Part shown: positions 1 to 12,779 of the stretch, piece by piece
Layout: each line of letters begins with the position of its first letter
Numbering within the stretch: the stretch's first letter is position 1
Origin: Pigoraptor vietnamica
Lineage: Eukaryota > Opisthokonta > Filasterea
Reading direction: 5' to 3'
Length of the DNA stretch: 17,072 bases
Assembly: GCA_943704525.1 (NCBI GenBank)
Contig: CALSCQ010002371.1
Coordinates: forward strand, 1 to 17,072
Notes under the pieces: model-generated
Told to the model about the DNA's origin: nothing
Databases searched by the model: none
What the model saw: the letters and a program-made list of their open reading frames with translations, nothing else
Translations under genes and position numbers: made by a program

Positions 1-116
<116 letters not shown>

Positions 117-136
117 ACAACAACAAAAAAAGGCAC

Positions 137-3100
137 GCCAGAAGATTCCGCCCGACGCACCTTCCACCACTGGCTGTCCGATTGATCGTGGACAACAACC
201 TTGTCGTCGACAGCGAGGTCCAGCTCGCCCGCGTTCTGTGCCACGTACGCCCTCACGACGCGCGCCACCGTCCGCTTCGGAATCGGTTTGGGCGCGGCGA
301 TTGGTGCGGCGACTGGAGAGGGCCCTGTCGGCAGTTGCTCCGTCAGCCACTTCACGGCACAGACAACACACAACAATCGCAGGCTGTCCCTGTTGCACTG
401 ATGCCAACTCGCACCTGACGCAACCGGGGGCGCGGGCGTGGTGTTTGCGCGCGTGCGGAAGTCCGTCGGTGAAGGCACTGGGAGGCTTCCACGCGGCACA
501 GGGCGGTCGGGCGGCAGAGCGGGCGGGGGACCCAGCGAGGCGCCGCTGCCCTGGCGCGCCACGCGCTGCGGCGACGGCGAAATCGACTCGTAAATATCGT
601 CGTCGAATCCCTCGGCGGCGTCGTAAATGGGTTCTTGCGGCGGCGTGGACGAAGGGCCGGCGACGGGCGCGCGAAACTGTACGCGCAGACAGAAGGAAGG
701 GTGTAAGACAGAGCCAACAGCGACAGCTAAAGCGAGTAACTGGGCGCTCGAAGGTTGACATCAGCAGCGGCACAGAGCGCGACGACCACAGCAGGCGCGC
801 ACGAATGAGCGACGGCGGGATTGCAGCCGAGTGCGCACTCACAATGTCGTCCGAGGTGACCTTCTTGCGGGCGTCCTTCTTTCCAAAGCCCCCAAAAGTG
901 CCCAGCCGATACCGCTTGTCCTTCTCGTCGCCCAGAGTTGGCGAGGAATCGCTGCAAATGTGACCACGTCAGCGCCTCACGTGAGCTCCGCCAGTGGAAA
1001 GGACCAGCACACACACTGCTTCGTTCACCAGTTTAGCATGATCGACCATTTCACCCACCCTGACATGGACCCGAGCGAGGGGGTCGGCTGCAGGCTGCCC
1101 CTCCGCGGCGGCTTGGTGCCTGCGCAGTCGGGCGTGGCGTACACGCGGCACTTGTCGTGCACCGTCATGCCGCACGCGCCGCACTTGTGCACCTCGCGAA
1201 AGTCCTTCATAAGGGACGTCCCGCAGTACGCGCAGTTGCCCGTCAGCCGCCCCATGATCGCCTTCGCTTTCGTCTCCCACTCGTGCGCACGGCGCCCCTC
1301 CGCCGCGCTGTCCGTCGCCACGGCCGCATCCGTAAACTCCGCCGGGTCGACGGCCCCGAGGGCGTCCAGTTGAGCCTGCACGCGCCACTCGCGAGTCAGC
1401 CAAGCGGCATCCAGCATGTGATGGGGGTTACGTGCACACACCTTCACGCGCTCCTCTTCGCGCACATAGTCGCGCAGATTCGCGTTGAGCTCCAAAATGT
1501 TCGCCTGGAGGGACTCGGGGTCGCCGAGCGTGCGGTTGCCCTCGTACGTCTTGCGCATGCTCTCGAGCCCTGGCCATGACACGTGGGTGCGTTAGCGCAC
1601 GCAACGCACGTGGAAAGCCACTGCGGAACGGAACGCCGACAGTGGCAAGCCCACTTTCTTCCCCCTCTCTGGCTCACCTTCGATGGATTTCGTGCACCCG
1701 GAGACCTTCCCCTGCGACGTCACAAGCTGCTGTTCCAACTCCGTGCGCCGGGTGCGCAGGGCCCCGAGGGTGCTCTGCGACACGGAATGCTCTCAGCGGA
1801 CGCCCGCACAAAGCGCGAACAAAGCCAAATTCCCACGCAAGCATGTTGCACGCCACGCGCATGTGTGTACGCACGTCATTCATGATGAGCCGCTCAACCC
1901 ATTCGCCGTCGAGGCCATCGCCGACGGGCCCAAAGACGGACAGCGGGAGCGGCTTGTTGTCGTCGATGCCCAGCGAGCCCACAAACGCCGCCACATCGGC
2001 CTTGCCGTCGACCGCGTGGCACCGCTCCACCATGCCATTCAGCCTGCGCACATCCGCAACGCGTCAGGGTGTGCAACAGCGCAATGAACAGCCCTAGTGG
2101 CTTAGGGGACGCACAACGACACCCACGCCGTCTCCAGGTCTTCGTACGTCGTGTGAATGCGCGACGAGAAGCTCGAGATGGTGGACGATACATACTCTGA
2201 CAGCGCGACCTCAAGGCCTGCGAGTGGGCGGCACGTGACCGATGAGCCTTGACGGACAAGGAAGGACAACGGCACACGGCCAACGCGACCACCGGCGACC
2301 ACTGCGCACACTCAGTGCCATCCGGGCACACGCACCCTCAAGCTCGTCCAGGAGGCTCGGCAGCTGCGCGCCAAAGTGGAGCATCTGGTGGGCGCGAGTG
2401 CCCGCAAGCGCAATGACGTACTCGTTGTGCGCATTCTGGCACACGGCGAGTGACCGCTCGCGCTCGCCCGGCTGCGGAAGAGGGACCGGGATCAGTGATG
2501 GACAAGGTGCAACGCATTCATGCACCACAACAGAAAATAGCACTCCCGCACAACCATCGCACTCATGCACCACTATACCGAAAGTCGCAATACACGAACC
2601 CACTCCCATTCCACAAAAATAGCACTCCCGCACAACCATCGCACTCATGCACCCCGGCACTCTTCGACACACACGCGGCAACACGACTCGCTCTGCGCAC
2701 GCACCCAACACCCAGCGCACGCACCTTGTTTGACGCCAATTTGTCCTTCGCCTTGGACCACGCCTCCGAGTACTCCCTTCGCACGGCATCGCAGCCGCTC
2801 TCCGCTTTCTCTGCAAGCGCCAGGTGTATGAGCAACGCACACGCACGCACTCGGTCGCACTCGGCGCACACCCACTCAGCTCGTCCTCAAGCCGCTCGCG
2901 CTCCTTGAAGATGCGCTTCTTGCCCGCCGTCGCCCACGTCGCATAGTCACTTGCGCTGTTCGTGAACGTCGAGGCAAGGTCGCCCGACAGCGTCTGCCAT
3001 GCACGGCCCGCAATCTCCGACTCCTGGAGCACCGCCGACCAGCACTGCGCGGCCGGAGCCCACGCACTCAGAGGTACGCAAACAAAGCAGAGGCGCGTCA

Positions 3101-3453
3101 AAAAGGGAGGGAACACAGCGCACACGCACCTGGAAGAGGGACGGCGCCGTGTCTTTCAGCGTGCGGAGGTCCTGTTGTGTCTTGCGGTTGAATGTGTCGA
3201 AGAGCCCCTGCAGCGCACGCGCGTGCTGGTCCTCGAGTGCGGCGCGCGCCTTGAAAAAGTCGGACACTGCGCACGCGAACGGCAAATGAGCGAGGGTGCA
3301 CACAGCCTGCGCAGTGGCACAGTCGCCCGCAGCAGCACAGCACAGCCCGACTCCCACTGACGCCGCACCGAGCTCCACGAGGCGCAGGTACGTCTTTGCG
3401 GCGCCCTCCACGCGGGCGTTGGGGCACGTGTGGCCCGTCCGCTGCAGGGCCAT
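137..3453 (-). CDS. F-BAR, C1 and SH3 domain protein (Bzz1-like), 3' end missing
   Basis: Twelve exons read 3453-3369, 3266-3130, 3044-2876, 2810-2725, 2471-2336, 2217-2115, 2043-1875, 1774-1678, 1569-1442, 1375-1059, 951-843 and 676-137, giving at least 692 residues in consistent phase. Residues 1 to about 250 form an F-BAR helical domain (FFKARAALED near the start, GRAWQTLSGDLA, a charged stretch RIFKERERLEDELKKAE). A predicted coiled coil follows (about 296-370). A C1 zinc finger has C418, C421, C435, C438, H443, C446 and C454. A Pro/Tyr-rich linker precedes an SH3 domain from about 648, with ARVVRAY and the WW pair at 682-683; its last strand lies off the window. Proteins of this layout bind curved membranes and recruit actin nucleators at endocytic sites. 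The start ATG sits in a strong GCGGCCATGG context and an in-frame stop lies upstream. The final donor could instead be at 160 (GTGCGT). A further small intron around 350-415 cannot be excluded, although the frame is open. Confidence 0.85.
2513..2653. repeat. Intronic direct repeats in the F-BAR gene
   Basis: A 38-bp unit beginning AAAATAGCACTCCCGCAC occurs exactly at 2534-2571 and again at 2616-2653 (period 82). A partial third copy of its CATGCACCAC part lies at about 2516-2529. The block is inside the 253-nt intron 2472-2724, the longest intron of this gene, and has no coding signal of its own. Confidence 0.85.
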
Positions 3454-3964
3454 GGCCGCGTGTGCCGCGTCGGCGTCGCACCGAGATCACGCGGCCTCGT
3501 GCGGACAGCAGAGTGCGTGGAGCACTCGCCGACACCCGCGCATACAGTGCGAGGCGTGCCACTGCTTGTCGTCGCGAATGGTCGCCAAACGAGTCCGAGT
3601 GTGCGCTGCGACGAATGCGCAAGTTCAAAGCGGCGTCGGTTTCGAGCGCGCGGGTGGAAAGAAGCGAGCGAATGGATGGCGAGTACTAAAGGAGAGGACC
3701 TCGCCTCCTGCTGAGCACTTTTGCCGCGTGCGAAACAGCTGCCGCACTCGTTTCAGTGTCAACAGCCAGTGGCAGCGCGTGCCTTTTTGGGAAGGTGCCG
3801 CCTCTCGACAAAGAAGGGCTGTGGGGGCTGCGGAAGCTATTTTTGGAAACTGCTTCCGGACAGAGTAAGGCCCCTTGATTGGGTCAGCTGGGGGTCACAC
3901 GCACGCGCACACACTTCAGGGCTAAAAGACAGCACGCCAACTGCAACGCAGTCGCCGCTTCGCC
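3454..3964. promoter_or_regulatory. Divergent promoter region between the F-BAR gene and RidA
   Basis: These 511 bp separate two divergent start codons. Reading frames here are short and show no recognisable protein. The only element I would mark is an inverted CCAAT box (ATTGG, 3878-3882), 87 nt upstream of the RidA ATG. No TATA box is evident. Assignment as a shared promoter is inference from gene orientation. Confidence 0.5.
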
Positions 3965-4667
3965 ATGCTTGCACTCGCCGCTCGCTCGCTCAAAAGTCTC
4001 TCGTCCGCACACATTCGCACCATGTTGACGCTCAAGCAGGTTCACACGGACAAGGCGCCCAAGGCCATCGGCCCCTACTGTGCGTGTCTCCGCTTCTGCA
4101 GTTTGTGCTAGTGGAGTTAGTTGGGCTGTTGGTTGCGTATTTCATCATTTATGGTATACTTCGTTGCCTGACTACTTGGCCGCACGTATGTTCCGCAGCG
4201 CAGGCCATCGTGTCGAATGGCATCGTGTGGGTGTCCGGCCAGCTCCCCATGCACGCGGACACCATGCAGCTGAGCACGGGCACCATCCAGGAGCAGACGG
4301 TGCGTTGGTGAAAGCCAGTGTATTTGTTTGCTCGCGTGGCAGCGACTGACGCTGGGGCGTTGGGCTTTACAGAAGGTGGCGCTGGGCAACATGCAGAGCA
4401 TCCTCGAAGCTGCCGGCACGGACCTTGCACACGTCGTCAAGGTCAACGTCTACCTCAAGGACATGAACGACTTTGCGGCCATGAACGAGGCGTACACGCA
4501 GGTGCGCGCTCCGTTGCGCAGCATTAGGGCGGTCAGTCACACAGCCGCTAACCGCTGGTTGCGCGCAGGTGTTTGGCGACGCACGGCCCGCGCGTGCCGC
4601 TGTCCAGGTGGCCCGCCTTCCCCGCGACGCCCAGGTCGAGATCGAGTGCACCGCCGTTCTCCCGTGA
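3965..4667 (+). CDS. RIDA: RidA/YjgF/Mmf1 family 2-iminopropanoate deaminase, mitochondrial form
   Basis: Four exons (3965-4079, 4199-4299, 4373-4501, 4569-4667) give 147 residues. RidA proteins hydrolyse reactive enamine/imine intermediates made by PLP enzymes and protect mitochondrial and amino-acid metabolism. The family core is complete: KAIGPYSQA with its Ser codon split by intron 1, [27 protein letters not shown], then [12 protein letters not shown] followed by VEIE. R124 and E139 align with the E. coli RidA residues Arg105 and Glu120 that hold the substrate carboxylate and activate water. Residues 1-19 lack acidic residues and carry R7, K10 and R18, as in a mitochondrial presequence. 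A second in-frame ATG at 4022 (M20) starts a protein of the usual cytosolic length. The gene is convergent with the MPPE1-like gene, 56 bp apart. Confidence 0.95.
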
Positions 4668-4723
4668 AGCGAGAAAAGGGCTGCCATTGACGGGGTCCAA
4701 TACAACGCAGTGACCGTTTGCCG

Positions 4724-5907
4724 TCAGCGTTTGCGTAGGCAGAGCCAGGCCACGATGCCGACGGCCATGATGCCGTATCCGAAGAGGTGCGGGAAGCGCG
4801 ACGGCAGGCTGCAGTAGCGGAATGCATACGCGCCATTGGAGCACACGGTCGCCACGCCATAGCCAACCTGCCGCGTGCCCATGCGGTACGACGCCGGCGG
4901 AAGCACAAACTGCGGAAAGGACACGGGCGAGTCACCGTGAAACACGCGGCACTGGGCGACGTGCGCGTGGCCGGCGACCGCAAACGCAGGTTGCAGACGT
5001 GCAATGGAGTCGACAAACTCGCGCGGAGCGAGTGACACGGGCACGTGCATGGCCACCACGAGCGCCAATTGCGGGGGAATCCGCGACAGGTGCGCCGTCG
5101 TGTGCGCTCGGCGGAGTGCACACTCGCTCGTGGCACACAGCTGCGACACGCTGTCGACCGTGACCAGAGTGGCAGAGGGCGTCGCGCCGGTGGCCGCGTT
5201 GGCCGTGCTTCGCACGGGAAAGGCATTGGGCGTGGGGCCAAATGCGTCCTCGAACCGCCGCCACAGCGCGGGAGACATGATGTCACCACCCTCGCCACCC
5301 ACGTCGTTGTCCCCGGGCAGGATGACGAGGGGAATGCACCCGCCGCGCGTCAGCGACGCACAGTCCGCCGCGAAGGGGAGCGCACTCGATCGCAGCGTGG
5401 CTGCATAGTCGCGAAATTCGTCGTCCGTCGCCACCGACCCCTCGTCGAGCGCGTCGCCCACAAGGACGGCCACGTCTGGCGCGTGCACATGCGCCGCCAG
5501 TGACAGAAACACAGAAATGTGCCTCGCCGCGTCCCATCGCGTCAGCCAGCCAAACAGGCGCGTCTCTCCACTGCGGTTGTAGTGCGTTAGCAGGCACTTT
5601 CAACGAATGCGCCTGTCCGGGTAACAGCCCAACTCTCTCACCGTTGTCCCTGCAGCTGTGTGTCCGCGAAGAAAAGGATCTTCACACACGATGCACCTTC
5701 CCATGTATGGGGGGAGCGGTACACTCCGTCGGCGTCCGCCCCGCACGGCTCCGGTGAGTGGTGCCAGGGAGGGTGTGGGACGTGGGAGGGCGTTGGAAGG
5801 GGACAGCTGCGCACTGCCCACCAGTACGCCACAAACTCTGCGTGGAGCGCATACGCTAGCACAAGCAGCAGAAGCGACGCCCGGGGGCGTTGGCGCAGCG
5901 CCCGCAT
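4724..5907 (-). CDS. MPPE1: MPPE1/PGAP5/Cdc1-type GPI ethanolamine-phosphate phosphodiesterase
   Basis: Two exons (5907-5642, 5570-4724; 71-nt intron with branch-like CTAAC) encode 370 residues. Family members remove the ethanolamine phosphate from the second mannose of GPI anchors in the ER or Golgi, aiding export of GPI-anchored proteins. The order of features fits: N-terminal signal anchor (about 11-30), FFADTQLQG (D82), GWLTRWDAARH (96-106), GDALDEG (127-133), GDND (175-178), MHVP (H264) and GHAH (289-292), then a C-terminal membrane segment (about 350-366) ending in CLRKR. These are the calcineurin-like metallophosphoesterase motifs in order. The usual GNHD block reads GDND, so its histidine is replaced by Asn. 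Length and the two membrane anchors match MPPE1. The gene is convergent with RidA and divergent from the membrane-protein gene. Confidence 0.9.
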
Positions 5908-6242
5908 GGCGCATCGAATTAGTACGTTGTCCGCTCACTCGCGCGTGTGCCGCAGCCGCCAACTCAGTTCTGCTTGGCAATGCGTAACACAGTAACAATC
6001 AATCACGTGACGTGGCTGTCTCCATGGCAAGGGGCTTGAAAAGGCAACTCAGTCAATCCCCACTCGCTTTGAGGCTGAAGTTGAGCGTTCAGAAGCGCAA
6101 CGCGACGGGTGCGATCGTGCATGCTGCGCCTCTTAACTGCGCTGTGAAGGCGAGGCGGGCGGCAGTGTTGGGGGACTGGTCGACACGGGGCGGATGACGT
6201 CCTTATGAAAGGAAGGCCGGCGTGCCGGTCGCCCGTTGAGCC
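5908..6242. promoter_or_regulatory. Divergent promoter region with a palindromic TCACGTGA box
   Basis: These 335 bp separate the start codons of the MPPE1-like gene (minus) and the membrane-protein gene (plus). A perfect E-box palindrome TCACGTGA lies at 6003-6010, followed by ACGTGG. A 61-codon open frame at 6012-6197 has no recognisable features. Promoter function is inferred from the head-to-head arrangement. Confidence 0.45.
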
Positions 6243-9200
6243 ATGCCCATGCCACCAGAGTCCCCGCAGGCCACACGCGGCGTGAGGCGCGTTGTGGGCG
6301 CAGGGGACGTTGGAGAGGATGACTTCGCAACGGCCATTCCCCTCCTGGCACCTGGCGCTGCGGGTGGGTGTGGACTACTCTGAGACGCAAACTCCGTCGC
6401 ACGCAGCCAGTACCTGAATGTAAGTATGTACACATACCAACACGGTCGACACAATCGCAGACAATGATGGACTCGACATCGAAGCCGTTCGCAAGGAGTA
6501 CTACGGACCTCGGAGGAGTCCGGCGCAGTGGCGCGTGGACCTTCTGCTGGTGTGTGTGTGTGCGCGTGTTCATGATACGGCGTGTGCATTGTGGAGTCCT
6601 GTTGTGAGCGTGGCGTGTGTGTGCGCGTGTTCATGATACGGCGTGTGCATTGTGGAGTCCTGTTGTGATCGTGGCGTGTGCGTGCTGTGCGTTGACTCGT
6701 CCTCTGTCGCAGATGGCGCTCGAGTACTTGCAGGTTTACTCTGTCATTCTGGTGCTGGCGGAGCGCTTCCCGTGGCCCGAGGAGTGGGTGACGAACGTGC
6801 GCTTCCTGCACCTCTTCAACGGCGACTACTATGCCTTCAAGCGCATCGGCTGCTGCTGGGGCGGCACCAGGCTCCCCATTCCCTCCGCCGACGTGGGCCT
6901 CAGCTACACCGGCTACGCTGTCGGCTGGGCGCTTGTGCCGTCCGCTGCCATAGCGGTGCGTTGTGTGCAAGGCATCGCCGTGGATGCTGCCTGTAGGGAG
7001 GCCGACTTCAATGCATGTGCCAACCTTTTGGCCGTTAGATTGACGCCCTCTGTGCTGGTGGCGCAATGCCCTTTCGCTCACGCACGGGCGTGCCGTGCAG
7101 GCGTACTTTGTGGCCTTTGCCGTCTATCGACGCCGTGCGACCGTCACGATGATGTTGGACATTGCGCGGGCCCAGCGCATACTCCTCGCCTTCTGCCAGG
7201 TGCGCCAGCTGGGCCCAATCGCCTGTGAGGCAGGGATGCGCCCCTGTATATTGCTGGGTCACTGGCACGGCAATCCCCCCTCGCGCGCGTGTGGGCATTC
7301 CGAAATCCCTGCGTCCCACACACATGCAATAGACAGGACTGCATGCGACAGGACCGCGCTGCTGTGTGGCTCCTGCTCACGTGAGGCCGTTCGCAGGTCG
7401 TCTATTTGCCCGTGGGAATTGCGTTCTCGCGCCTTTTCCAGTGCAGCGATGGCACGCTTGTCGTGGACAACAGTGGTGCGTATAATGGGGCGCGACGATG
7501 CTTGCTTGCGGTCGTGGTCTAACATCCCCTCCACAGTCAAGTGCTGGACGCCCGCGCACGCGACGATGGCCGCGCCCCTCCTCGTTATTGGCATTCTCAT
7601 GCTTATCGGTGTGTGTCTCATGATGTATGATCGCTTGCGCTGTCTGTTGCAGTGCCTGCTGTTCACTTCAATTGTGAGCGAGAAGAGAGAGAAGCGAAGA
7701 CGTCGTCCTCACACGCACTGCGCTTGCAGCACTTCCCGTGTTTGTGGGCGATCGCGTGCGGCGGCAGATCATCCACGCGTCCGCCGACACTCACGAGCGG
7801 CACCTGCGGCAGAAGGAGAAGGAGTACACGCAGCGCGCCGACCACGCGTGGGCACTCTTCGGCATGTACCTCTTCTCCTCGTACCGGCGACAGTCGGCGT
7901 ACTTCAAGGTGCCCTTTCGCAGACTTTGTTTGGACCCTTTTCGTCCCTGCAACAGGGCGCATGCCCGGGAATGCAGCGACTCACAATCCCACGCCCGTGC
8001 TCGCAGGTCTTCTCGCTCTGCTATCGGCTGGCGATTGTGGGCCTGATGAGCTTTCTGTACGCGCACATCAACTACAACACGGGCCTCCTCCTCCTTGTGC
8101 TCTCGGCGCACGCGGCCGCCATCACCGTGCGACCGCCGTACAGGCTGCGCTCGTTCGCCCTCGCCCACATTCTCCTCGCTTGGTGAGCTGCCTTGTTTTC
8201 GATCCCTTGTCTGTGCTTTTTGCAATGGCAGTCGCTTGTGTTTACGTTGATGCTTCAATGTCGATTTGTTTTGTCCCAAATGCGCCTATTCTGACGCTCA
8301 GCCCGCAGGTTCAACGTCCTCACGTGCCTGCTCGGCTACCTTGTCGTCCTGCGCACACTGAGCCCGTTGCTTGTGAAGGAGCCGCTACGATGGGAGCTTC
8401 TCTTGCTCTTCATCGCCGGCGTGTTCGTGGTGCTCGGGCTCGCCGTGTATTCCGTACTTAAGACGCGGGGAATCGGGCTGAGCTCGCCGTGTGAGTGAGA
8501 GTGCATGCAGAGTGCCTGCTTTGACCTGCCTTGCAAACATACATCTAACGTCCCTTGGTATCGCAGTGTGGCCGTCCGGCAACCGCCCCGAGTTTGATAT
8601 GCTGCCACCGACCCAACGGCGGAGTGTGGCGCTTGTGATCGAGGGTCGCCAGTTGCTGGAGTCGGCGTACCGCACGCCCGCCGCGCTCGTCCCCACGCAC
8701 GACCTCGCAGATCTCATCGAACGCGTGAATGCGACGTTTGAGCAGGCGCTTGCAGAGGGGGTGCGTGGCCGGTGTGCGCACATGAGCACGGTAGAATGGT
8801 TGATGACAAGTGGTCGCGCGCAGGATCCAATTGCCGAGTCGCTGCGGGACCTGCTTGACGAGCTTGTCAACGCGCACAACGCCGCCGTTCCGTTTTCGAT
8901 GTACGCGGACTCGAAGAAGAAGTCCGTGTCGAAGACGGCCAAGGAGCTCCAGGTGCGCCGTGCGACGGGGAATCGCGTGCTCACTGTACGGCCGTGTGTT
9001 CGCGGCTTTATTTGGAGACGTTTGTTCGCTGCTGGCCCTGACGGCATGTATTCGCTGCCGTTCCCTGATGACGTGTGCCGCAGGAGCTGATGCCGGGGTT
9101 CCGAAAGCGCCTGGACCGCCGCGACTACGACCTCATTCTGGCCGACCCGCGGGTGAAGCGGGTGCTTCTCAAGCTCTACTGCGCGCGCGTCTTCCTCGGC

Positions 9201-9523
9201 ATGCGCGACACGAGCATGCGGTGAGCCCCTGCTGCGGTGCATGCGTTGCGGTCCGGCACTTCCTGACGCCATTTCAACAGGCGCCAGCGATACGAAGAGA
9301 ATCTTGCGCGATTGGCCGAAGGCCGCGTGGCCGTGGACGACTCACGGTGAGCGCACTCTCCCCGCGCTTTATGCACGCGCATGCTGCTTCTGTGACTGAT
9401 TTTGAGGGACACAAGTGCATCTTGCGTGGTCTGACGTTGCTCGATCGCCGCAGCATTGATATGCTCATGGACGAAGACACCAACGGACTGGACGCATTCC
9501 TCCGCGAAATCGATCGCTTTTAA
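6243..9523 (+). CDS. Uncharacterised multi-pass membrane protein
   Basis: Fourteen exons (6243-6363, 6461-6549, 6713-6955, 7101-7199, 7397-7475, 7537-7608, 7730-7908, 8007-8182, 8309-8490, 8567-8760, 8824-8952, 9084-9220, 9281-9346, 9454-9523) encode 611 residues in consistent phase. The N-terminal 65 residues look soluble. About seven or eight hydrophobic segments follow: near 71-87, 125-151, 152-170, 185-198, 223-243, two in 295-335, 345-368 and 380-402. A Cys pair brackets a short loop (C200 and C213 in KCW), and an earlier Cys-Cys-Trp is at 117-119. The last 200 residues are charged and helical, presumably cytosolic. From memory the LQVYSVILVL...FPWP start and the C...CW...H loop resemble membrane parts of large protist surface or TRP-like proteins, but I assign no function. 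The first exon is the least certain; an alternative has a 13-nt exon CCAGTACCTGAAT at 6407-6419. Confidence 0.7.
6556..6675. repeat. 61-bp tandem duplication in an intron
   Basis: Two nearly identical head-to-tail copies with period 61 (TGCGCGTGTTCATGATACGG starts at 6561 and again at 6622) differ at only a few positions. They fill most of the 163-nt intron 6550-6712 of the membrane-protein gene. They look like a recent tandem duplication. Confidence 0.9.
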
Positions 9524-9633
9524 GAGCACACGCGGCCCGCCGCGGCTCCCGTCACACTTGAATAGCGCGCAACGCACGCACGCCGCGCGCGCCTGTACAT
9601 ATCTGACCACGCCACGCCGAAGGGCTGCGAGGA
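9524..9633. other. Convergent 3' intergenic spacer
   Basis: These 110 bp between the stops of the membrane-protein gene (plus) and the CorA gene (minus) must carry both 3' ends. I see no AATAAA hexamer on either strand and no terminator-like structure. Confidence 0.5.
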
Positions 9634-12374
<2,741 letters not shown>

Positions 12375-12779
12375 CACGCGCCGCGCGACGAATTCGCGTG
12401 TGGCACTGCTTCGTAGAAAGCACAGGCAGCCTACATGCACGCCCGCATACAAATGGGTTCAAATTGTCCCCGACGGTCTGCAGTGCGCCCCTCTTGCGGC
12501 TGCGCACTCGTCTGAGCCTTCCACGCGAATACACGCAACCTCAGTCGCCTATTCAACGGGAGTTGGCACCCTGCACTGGGTAAAGAGGGTAACGCATTCC
12601 GAGATCTCGCTTAGTGGCTTGTGTGCATTGGCTTGCACGTGCGCAATGACAGCGGCGGCTGAATCGGCACAAGATTTGCCCTTGACGATCACGATTGGAC
12701 GCACCTGCACACACACACACAAGCACGCGCACACCGCTCCCGTTGTCTGAGTCGCGGCTGGCAGTGCCGCAGTGACACC
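12375..12779. promoter_or_regulatory. Divergent promoter region between CorA and La genes
   Basis: These 405 bp separate divergent starts. I see an inverted CCAAT box (ATTGG, 12694-12698) 86 nt upstream of the La ATG, a CACGTG box at 12636-12641, and a short (CA)n run near 12707-12722. No conserved protein is encoded. If CorA starts at 12452 the spacer shortens to 327 bp. Confidence 0.45.

Noticed and set aside
350-415. An intron inside the last F-BAR exon, with donor GTGCGA at 414
   Set aside because: No acceptor in the right phase follows, and the frame is open throughout, so I kept the exon continuous while noting the doubt.
238-963. A 241-codon plus-strand open frame opposite the SH3 end of the F-BAR gene
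   Set aside because: It is Arg/Ala-rich with no domain, and lies antisense to phased exons of a recognisable gene; such frames are expected in GC-rich DNA.
6012-6197. A 61-codon plus-strand frame between the MPPE1-like and membrane-protein genes
   Set aside because: Basic and short, with no recognisable motif, and it lies in a divergent promoter region.
12452-12459. GGGTTCAAATTG, resembling a tRNA B box, at about 12449-12464
   Set aside because: The flanking bases do not form a T-arm stem, and I see no matching A box or acceptor stem.
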